Assembly: GCA_013178165.1 (NCBI GenBank)
Contig: JABLXG010000037.1
Span: 1-35,950, forward strand
Origin: Anaerolineae bacterium
Lineage (GTDB): Bacteria; Chloroflexota; Anaerolineae; Aggregatilineales; Ch27
DNA: 35,950 bases
Reading direction: 5' to 3'
Shown here in pieces: positions 7,932-16,853 of the stretch (within the stretch, counting starts at the first letter, position 1; each line of letters starts with the position of its first letter). Under the pieces are notes generated by a model. It was not told the DNA's origin. It did not search any database and saw only the letters and a list, made by a program, of their open reading frames with translations. The position numbers were made by a program, and so were the translations under genes.

Positions 7932-8696
7932 TCAGCCGTTGCGTTCTGCGATCAGGCGTAGCCCATCCAGCGTCAGCCACGGCTCAATGGCGTCGAAGCG
8001 GTCGGTCAGCGGCCCGATCAGGCCGGACAGCCCGCCCGTGGCAATGACTCTCGCGCCCGGCAGTTCGGCCCGCATCCGGTCAATGATGCCTTCGACCATG
8101 CTGACATAGCCCAGCACCAGGCCGGCCTGCATGGCCTGCACGGTGTTGCGCCCGATGATCGACGGCGGCGGCACCAGCTCGACATGCTGCAACTGGGCAG
8201 CGCGGCTGACCAGAGCGTCAGCGGTGGCCTGCAGACCGGCAGCGATAGCCACGCCGAGGAATACCCCTGGCCGGGCAACCGCTGTGAACGTCGTGGCCGT
8301 GCCAAAATCGACCACGATGCAATCCGTCTGGAAGTAGTCGTAGGCGGCCACGGCATCGGCTACCAGGTCGCTGCCGACTCGCTCCGGGTGTTCCGTGCGA
8401 ATCTCCAGGCCGGTGCGTGTGCCAGGGGGGCGGACGATCAGCGGCTGATGGTGTATCTGCGCCGCCACCATGCCCGCAATGCCCTGGGTGAGCTGGGGGA
8501 CCACGCTGCTCAGCACGGCCCGGTCGAACATCCCGAAGTGCAACCCGGCCCCCTGCAGAAAGCCCTGGAACAGGACGGCGTACTCATCCGGCATGCGTTC
8601 GCGCACCGTTTGCACCCGCCAGTGGTGAACCCAGCGTTCGCCATCATGCACGCCGAAAACGATGTTGGTGTTGCCAATATCAATCGCCAGCAACAT
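7932..8696 (-). CDS. coaX: Type III pantothenate kinase
   Basis: Phosphorylates pantothenate, the first committed step to coenzyme A. The type III form belongs to the ASKHA fold and is insensitive to CoA feedback. The 254-residue product has the phosphate-binding motif AIDIGNTNIVFGV at residues 4-16, RVGSDLVADAVAAYDYF, and a second ATP-site motif VDFGTATTFTAV; GRNTVQAMQAGLVLGY follows. The ATG is at 8696. It is transcribed toward coaBC and is divergent from the peptidase gene. Confidence 0.95.
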   Translation of the reverse strand: MLLAIDIGNTNIVFGVHDGERWVHHWRVQTVRERMPDEYAVLFQGFLQGAGLHFGMFDRAVLSSVVPQLTQGIAGMVAAQIHHQPLIVRPPGTRTGLEIRTEHPERVGSDLVADAVAAYDYFQTDCIVVDFGTATTFTAVARPGVFLGVAIAAGLQATADALVSRAAQLQHVELVPPPSIIGRNTVQAMQAGLVLGYVSMVEGIIDRMRAELPGARVIATGGLSGLIGPLTDRFDAIEPWLTLDGLRLIAERNG

Positions 8697-8716
8697 TGCG
8701 CGCCTTCCTTGTCGGT

Positions 8717-8745
8717 TTGATCGAATCAGCGTGGTAGATTATAGG
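8717..8745 (+). promoter_or_regulatory. Candidate promoter for the P1-family peptidase gene
   Basis: TTGATC (8717-8722) and TATAGG (8740-8745) are 17 bases apart, 53 bases before the GTG start, in the divergent coaX-peptidase gap. Confidence 0.4.
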
Positions 8746-8798
8746 TGACCAGGCCAGATTCTGGCGATAACAGCCAGTGAATTCAAGGAGGACCCCCC

Positions 8799-9776
8799 GT
8801 GACCAACACCACCCTGACCGCCATCGAGGGCTTCCGCGTGGGCCACGCGCATAATCTGGACGGCCCAACCGGCTGCACGGTTGTCCTGTGCCCGCCGAAC
8901 ACCGTCGGCGGCGTCGACCAGCGTGGCGGCGCACCCGGCACGCGGGAGACCGACCTGCTCCGCCCGTTGCATCTCGTCCAGCATGTCAACGCCGTCCTTC
9001 TGGCTGGCGGCAGCGCCTACGGGCTGGATGCCGCGGGCGGCGTTATGCGTTACCTGGAGGAGCGCCAGACCGGCTTCCAAGTCGGTGTCGGCGTGGTGCC
9101 GATCGTCCCTGCCGCGATTCTCTTCGACCTGGATGTAGGCGATCCGGCCATCCGTCCGGACGCAGAGATGGGCTATGCGGCCTGTCTGGCCGCTTCCACT
9201 GCCCCGGTCGAGGAAGGTTGCGTCGGTGCGGGGGCAGGCGCACGGGTTGGCAAGCTGTTCGGCTTCGGCTTCTCCTGCAAATCCGGTCTCGGCACGGCGC
9301 TGATCGCGCTGGATGGCGGGATTCAGGTCGCCGCACTGATGGCGGTAAATGCGGTCGGGGATGTCGTCGACGAAACGGGGCGCATCCTGGCCGGGACACG
9401 CCAGCCGCCAGAAGGCCAGACCTTCGCCGGGGCGCTCAACATCCTGCGGGGCATGGTCACCCTTCCGCCCTATCCTGCCGGGGCGGGGAGCCACACAGTC
9501 ATCGGCGTTGTCGCCACCAATGCCGTCCTGACCAAAGAGGAAACCAACAAAGTCGCCCAGATGGCCCATGACGGCCTGGCCCGTGCCGTCCGCCCCAGCC
9601 ACACCATGCTCGACGGCGACACCATTTTTGCCCTGGCCAGCGGGACAGGCGGCCCGGCCAACGTCAGCGTGATCGGTGCGTTTGCCGCTGAGGCCGTTGC
9701 GGAGGCGATCCGCCGCGCCGTGCTCACCGCCACGCCGCTGGCAGGTCTACCAGCCGGGCGCGAGTTCAGCGGCTAG
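8799..9776 (+). CDS. P1/S58-family peptidase (DmpA/BapA-like)
   Basis: This is a 325-residue protein of the self-cleaving N-terminal-nucleophile peptidase family S58 (DmpA, BapA), many of which release N-terminal amino acids or hydrolyse beta-amino-acid peptides. Recognisable segments are EGFRVGHAHNLDGPTGCTVVLC, DQRGGAPGTRETDLL, LLAGGSAYGLDAAGGVMRYLEE, AVNAVGDVVD and TNAVLTKEE. In this family autocleavage occurs in front of a Ser or Thr nucleophile; the Thr in VVATNAVLTK (about residue 240) is the likely one here, by inference. The GTG start at 8799 is supported by AAGGAGG seven bases upstream. No signal peptide is visible, so it is probably cytoplasmic. The natural substrate is unknown. Confidence 0.85.
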   Translation: MTNTTLTAIEGFRVGHAHNLDGPTGCTVVLCPPNTVGGVDQRGGAPGTRETDLLRPLHLVQHVNAVLLAGGSAYGLDAAGGVMRYLEERQTGFQVGVGVVPIVPAAILFDLDVGDPAIRPDAEMGYAACLAASTAPVEEGCVGAGAGARVGKLFGFGFSCKSGLGTALIALDGGIQVAALMAVNAVGDVVDETGRILAGTRQPPEGQTFAGALNILRGMVTLPPYPAGAGSHTVIGVVATNAVLTKEETNKVAQMAHDGLARAVRPSHTMLDGDTIFALASGTGGPANVSVIGAFAAEAVAEAIRRAVLTATPLAGLPAGREFSG

Positions 9777-9872
9777 GTCGCCGCGATCACCCGGTATGGC
9801 CAGCGCCGCCTTTCCAACAGGGGTGAGACTGCCAGCGCGTTGCCAGTTCGATGGGCGCATAGATGGCGGCTG

Positions 9873-9900
9873 TGCCAGTTTTGCATCGGACTGGCATCGG
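9873..9900 (+). promoter_or_regulatory. Operator-like repeats upstream of the MFS gene
   Basis: TGCCAGT (9873-9879) and ACTGGCA (9890-9896) form an inverted repeat. Overlapping it, GCATCGG occurs twice (9883-9889 and 9894-9900) exactly 11 bases apart. This looks like a regulator-binding site 64 bases before the transporter start. No regulator gene is adjacent. Confidence 0.3.
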
Positions 9901-9963
9901 GTGAAAATGTATCGCATCTAACAAAAGACTCTTGTTTGTTCGCTCACAGAAGTGGAAGTGTTC

Positions 9964-11208
9964 ATGAATATCCCGCGCCAGCGATCCTTCTGGGCCATAG
10001 CCGTGGGTCACACCACCGTCGACATCTTCACCAGTATGGGGCCGGTGTTGCTGGCCTTCCTCAGCGCACAGGTCCTGCCAGTCAGCAACACGCAGATCGG
10101 TGCGGCGGTCAGCGCCCAGCAGCTCACCGGATCGCTCAGCCAGCCGTTGTTCGGCTGGCTGGCCGATCGCGGCGGAGCACGCTGGCAACGCTGGCTGGGC
10201 GCAGGTGGGGTGCTGTGGACGGTGATCTTCCTGGTGATCGCTGTGGCCCTGGCCATGACCGGTCAGTACTGGTTGATGGTTGTTCCCTACGCCCTGGCCG
10301 CGCTGGGCAGCGGGGCCTTCCACCCGGTCGGGACGATGCTGGCCGCCGAGGTAGACAGCGACCACGCAGCGAGTAACCTCTCTTATTTTTTCCTGCTGGG
10401 CCAGGCCGGGCTGGCGCTTGGTCCTGCGCTGGCCGGTATTCTGCTCGACCGGGCCAACCCGGCCGGTGCCAGCGTAGTCACCGTGACGCCCATCTATGTC
10501 CTTGGTCTGCTGGCGCTGCTCCCGATCGGCCTGCTGGCGATCAATATGCCGTCCGGGCGCACCCGCGCGCGTCATGCCGTCGCAGCGTCGCCGGGGGCCA
10601 GCGCCAGCCTGCCAGCCAGGGCGCTGGCGCTGCTGGCCCTGGTGGTCATGCTACGCAGCATGGCCCAGCCGGGATCGGTCGCCTTTATCCCCCGTCTGTT
10701 CCAATCCAAAGGCTGGGACCCGACCGAGTACGGCCTGATCACCACCTCGTTCTGGCTGGCTTCTGGCATTGCAGGCGTGATCTTCGGGCAACTGGCCGAC
10801 CGTTACGACCGCCGCCATGTCATCGCCGCCAGCCTGCTGCTCTCCGTCCCAGCGCTGTACCTGCTGCCGGTCTCGGGGGAAAAACCACTGGCATTCGGGC
10901 TGGCCATTGCCGCCGGGGCGCTGACCGGCGGATCACACAGCGTGATCGTGGCCCTGGCCCAGAGTCTCATCCCTGGCCGTAAAGGGCTGGCTTCCGGCCT
11001 GACTCTGGGGTTTCTGTTCGCCACCGGCGCAATAGGCAGCCTGTTGATCGGTGGACTCTCCGATCAGATCGGGTTGGCGTCCGCCTTCCAGGTTGTTGCT
11101 CTGGTGGTGATCGCCGCCGGGCTGGCGGCGCTATGGCTGCCCGCTGGAACCCAGCGCCGCGCGGCAGAGCCCCGGCAACCAGAACCGGCCTCCACTCAGA
11201 CCCGCTGA
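9964..11208 (+). CDS. MFS transporter, fosmidomycin-resistance (Fsr)-like
   Basis: A 414-residue integral membrane protein with about twelve hydrophobic helices and major-facilitator signatures. FWAIAVGHTTVDIFTSMGPVLL opens the first helix, GWLADRGGARW follows helix 2, GSGAFHPVGTMLAAE lies in the fourth-helix region, and GVIFGQLADRYDRRHV is the mirrored loop in the second half. The HPVG motif and overall arrangement recall the Fsr/fosmidomycin-resistance exporter group. The substrate cannot be deduced. ATG 9964 is preferred over the in-frame GTG 9952 because GGAAG lies shortly before it. It converges with murQ. Confidence 0.8.
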   Translation: MNIPRQRSFWAIAVGHTTVDIFTSMGPVLLAFLSAQVLPVSNTQIGAAVSAQQLTGSLSQPLFGWLADRGGARWQRWLGAGGVLWTVIFLVIAVALAMTGQYWLMVVPYALAALGSGAFHPVGTMLAAEVDSDHAASNLSYFFLLGQAGLALGPALAGILLDRANPAGASVVTVTPIYVLGLLALLPIGLLAINMPSGRTRARHAVAASPGASASLPARALALLALVVMLRSMAQPGSVAFIPRLFQSKGWDPTEYGLITTSFWLASGIAGVIFGQLADRYDRRHVIAASLLLSVPALYLLPVSGEKPLAFGLAIAAGALTGGSHSVIVALAQSLIPGRKGLASGLTLGFLFATGAIGSLLIGGLSDQIGLASAFQVVALVVIAAGLAALWLPAGTQRRAAEPRQPEPASTQTR

Positions 11209-11213
11209 ACAGG

Positions 11214-11243
11214 GAGCGGGGCGCATCCCGTCGCGCCCCGCTC
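11214..11243 (+). terminator. Terminator hairpin between the convergent MFS gene and murQ
   Basis: GAGCGGGGCGC (11214-11224) and GCGCCCCGCTC (11233-11243) form a perfect eleven-pair GC-rich stem with an eight-base loop. The following GTCCTCTTG is only moderately T-rich. It lies six bases after the MFS stop and may serve both strands. Confidence 0.65.
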
Positions 11244-11282
11244 GTCCTCTTGATGTTCCTGCCTGGCAAAAGCCACCAATCT

Positions 11283-12170
11283 CTAGCCCTCTGGGGCAGG
11301 GATGATCGCGCTCAGGCGGCCATCAGCCGCCACCAGCCTGGCTCGCGCATCTTCCGGCGAGATGCCCAGTAGCCCGATCAGGATCGCCACCTTGACCTGG
11401 TTGTCCGCCCTGGTGAGCAGGACAGCGGCCTCTTCCTCGCTGAGACCGGTCACCTGGCTGACAATCCGCCGGGCGCGCCGGGCCAGTTTCTGGTTGGTAA
11501 CCTTCACATCCACCATGAGGTTGCCATAGACCTTGCCCAACCGGATCATGGTAGCGGTAGAGAGCATGTTCAGGACCATCTTCTGCGCCGTACCTGCCTT
11601 GAGACGGGTAGAGCCGGTGATCACCTCCGGGCCGGTCAGCACCGGGATAGCGATCTGAGCCGTATCCAGCATCAGGGCCGGGCTATTGCAGGTAAGCGCG
11701 ATCGTCGCCGCGCCGATTTCGTTAGCATATTCCAGCGCCCCGACCACATAGGGGGTATTGCCGCTGGCTGCAATGCCCACCACAGCATCCAGCGCATTGA
11801 GGTCGCGGGCCAGCAGGTCGCGCCGCCCCGCGTCCCGGTCATCTTCTGCACCTTCCACCGCCTCGATCAGCGCCCGGTATCCTCCGGCGATCAGGCCCTG
11901 TACCATCTCTGGTGGGACACTAAAAGTGGGTACGCACTCCGCTGCATCCAGCACGCCCAGGCGGCCGCTCGTCCCGGCCCCCACGTAGAAAAGGCGCCCT
12001 CCCTGTTGCAAGCGTGCGGTGATCACATCCACCGCCTGGGCAATAGCCGGTAGCACCCGCCGCACCGCCAGGGCAACCGTCGCATCCTCATCATTCATGA
12101 TCTGGAGGATTTCAAGCGTGGAGCGGCGGTCGATATCCATACTACGGGGATTCTGTTGCTCGGTAAGCAT
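11283..12170 (-). CDS. murQ: N-acetylmuramic acid 6-phosphate etherase
   Basis: Cleaves the lactyl ether of MurNAc-6-phosphate to GlcNAc-6-phosphate and lactate during cell-wall recycling or use of environmental peptidoglycan. The 295-residue protein is full length. It has the N-terminal TEQQNPRSMDIDRRSTLEIL segment, the SIS sugar-phosphate domain with GRLFYVGAGTSGRLGVLDAAEC (about 57-78), and the STRLKAGTAQKMVLNMLST motif (about 187-205). The catalytic glutamate is expected in the DAAECVPTF segment. No MurNAc phosphotransferase, kinase or NagZ gene is adjacent, so the source of its substrate is unclear. It follows the GH38 gene on the same strand but is separated from it by a terminator. Confidence 0.95.
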   Translation of the reverse strand: MLTEQQNPRSMDIDRRSTLEILQIMNDEDATVALAVRRVLPAIAQAVDVITARLQQGGRLFYVGAGTSGRLGVLDAAECVPTFSVPPEMVQGLIAGGYRALIEAVEGAEDDRDAGRRDLLARDLNALDAVVGIAASGNTPYVVGALEYANEIGAATIALTCNSPALMLDTAQIAIPVLTGPEVITGSTRLKAGTAQKMVLNMLSTATMIRLGKVYGNLMVDVKVTNQKLARRARRIVSQVTGLSEEEAAVLLTRADNQVKVAILIGLLGISPEDARARLVAADGRLSAIIPAPEG

Positions 12171-12256
12171 TGTCAGATCATCTCCTCACCGTATAACCTG
12201 CCCTCAGACATCGCTGCTGGGGCAGGCCTCCCGGTTGCCTCACCCTGACCGGATAG

Positions 12257-12290
12257 CAAAGCGCGCCAGGAGACCCGCCTCTGGCGCGCT
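12257..12290 (-). terminator. Terminator after the GH38 gene
   Basis: AGCGCGCCAG (12260-12269) and CTGGCGCGCT (12281-12290) form a perfect ten-pair stem. Read on the minus strand it is followed by TTTGCT. It lies 24 bases past the GH38 stop and separates it from murQ. Confidence 0.7.
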
Positions 12291-12313
12291 CATGCCCTGC
12301 GCCGCCCGGTGCT

Positions 12314-15300
12314 CTAGGCCGGGATCAGGCGCAGCGTAACGATCTGGTATGGCCTGATGGACATCGTCACACGGTTGCCGTCCACTTCCAGCCGCGTCTG
12401 GTCTTCCTCCAGCAGATTGGTGAGCCAGGCTTCAGCCAGCGGGAAGGACGCCGTCAGGCTCAGCGGGCCGCGCTGGCGACGGGCTTCGTAGAAGCGGACG
12501 ATCACGCCCCGCCCATCTTCCGCCTGCTTGATCGTTTCGATCACGATGTTCGATCGATCCAGACGCAGCATCCCCTCCAGGGCAGCAGGCGTGTGCTCCA
12601 CCGCCCGGCCAGTGCCTCTGGCTGCCACAACCGGGTCGTTCAGCGCATAGGCAGCGGCGATCGTCCGCTCATCCCAGCTGCCTGCATGCGGGAGCAGGCT
12701 GTACGTGAAGGTATGAGCGCCGAGGTCCGCCACCGGATCCGGCTGGCTGGGGCCGCGCAGCAAACTGATCCGGATCACGTTGTCGCGGATGTCATGGCCA
12801 TACTTGCAGTCATTGAGCAGGCTGACGCCATAGTCGCCTTCGCTGAGGTCCACCCATTTCTGGGCCACGACCTCAAAACGCGCCCAGTCCCAGCTGGTGT
12901 TGCGATGGGTCGGTCGCTGCACGTTGCCGTACTGAATCTCGTACGTAGCTACCGGCGAAAGCACATCGACCGGGAAGGCGGCTTTGAGCAGCACACTGCG
13001 CTCCCGCCAGTCGATATTGGTGGTGATGTCCAGGCGCGGGCTGTTGTAGGCCAGTGAGATAATCTGCTCATAAGGGCTGTTCAGGATGCGTCGGGTGATC
13101 TTCAGCGCCGCCCGCAACGGCCCTGCTTCCACAACCTCAATGCTTTCTGCCGGTTCGGCCAGCCACATCCGATCATCGTAGAAGATGTCGATATCCCAGG
13201 CATCCCAGTTCAGAGGCCGGTCTTCAAAAGCCTGGAACTGGTTGGCGACCGCCCCGGCGGGCAGCACCTCGCGACGGTTGACCTTATCATAGATGCGCGC
13301 GATATCCCCAGCACGGTTGAATTCCACGCGTACATAGGCGTTCTCCAGCCGGTCAGGCGCGACCTCCAGCCCTGTCTGCGGCGGTTCAACCTCGCCAGAA
13401 GCGACGACCAGCGGGGTGACGCTCAGCGGCGGAAGCACGCCGGGGGCCAGCCACAAGCCACCTTCGACCGGCTGTGTCATTACGGCCCGTCCATCCGGAC
13501 GCACCAGGTGGTGACCAGCCGGAAGCGTCTCCGGCCAGAAGACCAGGTCTTCCCGCGCAAACGCAATGGGATTAGCCAGCAGGATGTCGCCGCCGATCTG
13601 CGGGGCGATCTGCCCCAAGGCGTCATCCCGCACCTGAATTGCCGTCCGGAACACCTCCCGGTATTGCGCCTGTGACTCCTCATATACGGCGGTAATGCTA
13701 CTGCCAGGAATCACGTCGTGGAACTGGTTCAGGCACACGGTATGCCAGGCCTCATCCAGCGTCGCGGCGGGGTAGACAGCCGCCGGATTCAACAACCCCG
13801 CCAGCACCGCCAGGAATTCGGCGTCGTGCAACAGGAACTCGCTCTTGCGGTTGGCACGTTTGTTGCGGCCCTGGGTCGTATACGTCCCCCGGTGCAACTC
13901 CAGGTATAACTCGCCATTCCAGACGGGCAATTGCGCCCCGGATTCCGCTTCCAGCCGCCGGAAGAAGTCCCCCACGCGGCCAAACTGCGTACGCGGCATC
14001 CCCGGCAGGTTCGCCATGGCGCGGACGTTCTCCAGCATCTCGCGGGTCGGGCCGCCGCCACCATCGCCATAGCCGTAGCTCATCAGGTGGGTACGCTGGC
14101 TTTCCTTGTGCTGGGAATTCAGCCACGTACCATAGACGGCCAGTGGAGTCGCTGCAGCGTTATAGGTGGCCCGGCTGTGAATATCGTGCTCTTCCGGCGT
14201 GGTGCTGAAATGCGTCAACACCCGTGTACCGTCCAGGCCCTGCCACCAGAAGCTATCGTACGGCAGGCGGTTGTACTGGCTCCAACCGATCTTGATGGTG
14301 AAGAAGTATTCCAGCCCGGCCTGCTTGATCAGTTGCGGCAACGCCCAGGCATAACCGAACACGTCCGGCAGCCACAGCACAGGCGTTTCCGCCCCCGCGC
14401 CGAAATGTTCCCGGAAGAAGCGGCGTCCCAGTATAAACTGGCGGGCCAGCGATTCCGCCCCGCTGATGTTGCAGTCCGCCTCCACCCACATCCCGCCGAT
14501 CGGTTCCCAGCGCCCTTCGGCCACCCGCCTCCGGATAGCCTCAAAAAGCGCCGGGTAGTCCTGCCGCACGAACTCGTAAAGCTGGGGCTGGCTCTGGGTA
14601 AAACGATATTCCGGGAACTGATCCATCAGGCGGATGACATTCTGGAAGGTACGCCCGGCTTTGCGGCGGGTCTGGCCCAGCGTCCACAGCCAGGCCACGT
14701 CAATATGGGCGTGCCCCACGCTGATCACGTCGACATCCATCGGCACACCGGCCTGTTCGACGCCGGACCGCAGGCACTCCAGAGCGCCGGGCACGCTGGC
14801 GTAGAAGGCATCACCCAGTGGCTCGCGCAGATCAAGCGCTTTGAAGGCAGCATCAAGTGCGTTGAGCAAGCGATCGCGGGCCGGGTTATGCGGCTCATAT
14901 AACCGTACTGCGCCAAGCGCCACACGGGCCAGTGCCACGAAATCGCGGGTGGGCTGGTCGATCAGCACAACCGCCGGGACAGCCATATAGGGCTGGGCCG
15001 GATTGGTGGATTCGGCGTTGCCCGTCCACCCATGCAGCGCCAGGACATGTTCCTGCCCGTCGCGCCACACCGCTGGCAGGACGATCTCCTGATGATGACG
15101 GTCGCAAGCGGCTACCGCCTCCCCGTCGATGTACGCCAGCGCTTCCGGATGGCTGAAGCTCCCGGCCACACCAAGCGGCAGGAATAGCGCCGCCGGCGCT
15201 TCCGACGGCCAATCCGCCGGGACGCTGAAGCGGGTGCGCATCACAAAATCCTGCTGCCAGTGCCCCCAGTAGGATTGCGGGGCAACCACCTCCCAGCCGC

Positions 15301-15460
15301 GATCGTCCACATCCGGGGCTACCGGCGGCAGCACCTGGGGGCCATCCAACGCCAGAAAGCGGAACGATGGCAAAGGCAGGCGCAGCCGGTATTGCCGGGA
15401 AGCAATCAGGTCCAGCCGCCGGCCGATTTTCTGTTCCGTCCAACGAATCTCGTGATACAC
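12314..15460 (-). CDS. Alpha-mannosidase, glycoside hydrolase family 38
   Basis: A zinc-dependent retaining mannosidase, probably acting on mannose-containing oligosaccharides inside the cell, since no signal peptide is seen. It has about 1048 residues. A non-catalytic N-terminal region (about 1-245) comes first. The catalytic domain opens with GHAHIDVAWLW (zinc ligands His and Asp, about 250-260) and carries the nucleophile aspartate in MWVEADCNISGAESL (about residue 329) and LWLPDVFGYAWALPQL. Beta-sandwich C-terminal domains follow. A longer GTG frame opens at 15472, but GTG 15460 has GGAGG five bases upstream and is preferred. It is followed by a terminator and then murQ. Confidence 0.93.
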   Translation of the reverse strand: MYHEIRWTEQKIGRRLDLIASRQYRLRLPLPSFRFLALDGPQVLPPVAPDVDDRGWEVVAPQSYWGHWQQDFVMRTRFSVPADWPSEAPAALFLPLGVAGSFSHPEALAYIDGEAVAACDRHHQEIVLPAVWRDGQEHVLALHGWTGNAESTNPAQPYMAVPAVVLIDQPTRDFVALARVALGAVRLYEPHNPARDRLLNALDAAFKALDLREPLGDAFYASVPGALECLRSGVEQAGVPMDVDVISVGHAHIDVAWLWTLGQTRRKAGRTFQNVIRLMDQFPEYRFTQSQPQLYEFVRQDYPALFEAIRRRVAEGRWEPIGGMWVEADCNISGAESLARQFILGRRFFREHFGAGAETPVLWLPDVFGYAWALPQLIKQAGLEYFFTIKIGWSQYNRLPYDSFWWQGLDGTRVLTHFSTTPEEHDIHSRATYNAAATPLAVYGTWLNSQHKESQRTHLMSYGYGDGGGGPTREMLENVRAMANLPGMPRTQFGRVGDFFRRLEAESGAQLPVWNGELYLELHRGTYTTQGRNKRANRKSEFLLHDAEFLAVLAGLLNPAAVYPAATLDEAWHTVCLNQFHDVIPGSSITAVYEESQAQYREVFRTAIQVRDDALGQIAPQIGGDILLANPIAFAREDLVFWPETLPAGHHLVRPDGRAVMTQPVEGGLWLAPGVLPPLSVTPLVVASGEVEPPQTGLEVAPDRLENAYVRVEFNRAGDIARIYDKVNRREVLPAGAVANQFQAFEDRPLNWDAWDIDIFYDDRMWLAEPAESIEVVEAGPLRAALKITRRILNSPYEQIISLAYNSPRLDITTNIDWRERSVLLKAAFPVDVLSPVATYEIQYGNVQRPTHRNTSWDWARFEVVAQKWVDLSEGDYGVSLLNDCKYGHDIRDNVIRISLLRGPSQPDPVADLGAHTFTYSLLPHAGSWDERTIAAAYALNDPVVAARGTGRAVEHTPAALEGMLRLDRSNIVIETIKQAEDGRGVIVRFYEARRQRGPLSLTASFPLAEAWLTNLLEEDQTRLEVDGNRVTMSIRPYQIVTLRLIPA

Positions 15461-15636
15461 ACGCACCTCCACTGACAGCCGCCGGGGATCGCCTGCCGGC
15501 GCCTGAGCGAATGAAGATCAACAGGGGCGTAACCGCCCACCAGAACCACAGGTAGAACCCGGCCTGCCCCGCGGCAGCGCCACATCCGGAAGCCTGACAG
15601 GATCGGTAATTGACACCTCATCAGGAGCATACGACA

Positions 15637-15662
15637 GCAAAAAGCCGGTCGACTCCCCGGCT
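15637..15662 (-). terminator. Terminator after the CE7 esterase gene
   Basis: On the minus strand AGCCGG (15662-15657) and CCGGCT (15648-15643) form a six-pair stem followed by TTTTTGCTG. It lies about 90 bases downstream of the CE7 stop. The rest of the 293-base gap up to the GH38 start (15461-15753) shows no gene I can support. Confidence 0.7.
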
Positions 15663-15753
15663 GCCTAGGTAAGGCTGATACTGCGATTATGCCTTTCCCA
15701 CCACCAAAATGCCAGCCCGGAACGGCGACCGACAGCGCTGACACGCGCCGCCA

Positions 15754-16728
15754 TCACCCCCACAGATCGGCCAGGAAGCGCAGTTGTTCCAGCTGGTGAT
15801 GAGCACCCCCGCCCTCGTGGTTATTGTATGACCAGATGCGGATGTCCTTTTCGCCGGCGTAGTAGTTGTAGGCGGCAAAGACGGTGCTGGGCGGGCAGAT
15901 GTCGTCCATTAGACCGACAGAGAAGAGCGCCCTGGCGCGGGCGCGAACGGCGAAATTCACACCGTCAAAGTAAGACAGGGTATTGAAGACCGTGTCCACC
16001 TTGTCGCGGTGAATCTTGCAGTAGCGTGTGATCTCTGCGTACGGATCGGTGTCCACCAGTTCGGTAGCGCGCCGGTAGTGGCACAGGAACGGCACATCGG
16101 GCATGGCAACAGCCACCACATCCGGGATCAGGCCGCTGACCGCCAGCGCGATTCCTCCGCCCTGGCTGCCGCCTGCTACGGCGATCCGCCTGGCATCCAC
16201 CAGCGGGTGGCTGAGCGCCGTTTCAACCGCCCGCACGGCGTCCACAAAAACGCGCCGGTAGTAGTACGTCACCGGGTCGAGAATGCCCTGCGTCATGAAG
16301 CCAGGATGGAAAGGGTTGGCCCCGGCGGTAGGCAGGTCGGGCGTGTCACCATGACGCCAGGTACTGCCCTGCCCGCGGGTATCCATGACCAGGTGAGCGT
16401 ACCCGGCGCAGGACCAGACCAGCCAGTCCAGGGGATAGCTGCGCCCGCCGCCATAACCGATATACTGCACCACGCAAGGCAGCGGCCCGGTCGCCCCATG
16501 CGGCACCATGAACCAACCGCGCACCGACTGGCCATCATAACCAGCGAAGGTGACATCGTAGCAATCGATCGTCTTGAGCTTGAAGTCCGCCGGCTCGAAC
16601 TGCGCCGCCAGCGGATGCGCCCGCGCTTCCGCCAGCGACTGCGCCCAGAAGGCATCAAAATCGGCCGGTTCCCGGCGCTCTGGCCGATACGTGCGCAACT
16701 GCTCCAGAGGCAAATCAAACAGAGGCAT
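15754..16728 (-). CDS. Acetylxylan esterase / cephalosporin-C deacetylase family protein (CE7)
   Basis: An alpha/beta-hydrolase that removes acetyl groups from short sugars. The 324-residue length matches family CE7. The Ser-Asp-His triad is visible: [13 protein letters not shown] (Ser188), [13 protein letters not shown] (Asp275 or 276) and [10 protein letters not shown] (His304). The family-typical DTRGQGSTW lies at about 116-124. The frame is open upstream to 16812, but ATG 16728 ([17 protein letters not shown]) has AGGAAGGG just before it and matches the family N-terminus. No signal peptide, so it acts on imported acetylated oligosaccharides. It is divergent from the aminotransferase gene. 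Confidence 0.92.
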   Translation of the reverse strand: MPLFDLPLEQLRTYRPERREPADFDAFWAQSLAEARAHPLAAQFEPADFKLKTIDCYDVTFAGYDGQSVRGWFMVPHGATGPLPCVVQYIGYGGGRSYPLDWLVWSCAGYAHLVMDTRGQGSTWRHGDTPDLPTAGANPFHPGFMTQGILDPVTYYYRRVFVDAVRAVETALSHPLVDARRIAVAGGSQGGGIALAVSGLIPDVVAVAMPDVPFLCHYRRATELVDTDPYAEITRYCKIHRDKVDTVFNTLSYFDGVNFAVRARARALFSVGLMDDICPPSTVFAAYNYYAGEKDIRIWSYNNHEGGGAHHQLEQLRFLADLWG

Positions 16729-16803
16729 GATTCCCTTCCTGAGAGGTGGAATTCCGGCGCAAAAAGCCGGCCCAATCATAACACAGCCGCCCCCGGCGCG
16801 GGG

Positions 16804-16809
16804 TATAAT
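16804..16809 (+). promoter_or_regulatory. Perfect TATAAT -10 box before the aminotransferase gene
   Basis: TATAAT at 16804-16809 lies 44 bases before the GTG start. The matching -35 region (about 16781-16786, ACACAG) is poor. Confidence 0.4.
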
Positions 16810-16853
16810 CACGCGCGTTTGGAGAACCGCCCTGCCTGAAAAGGAAGACTTCC

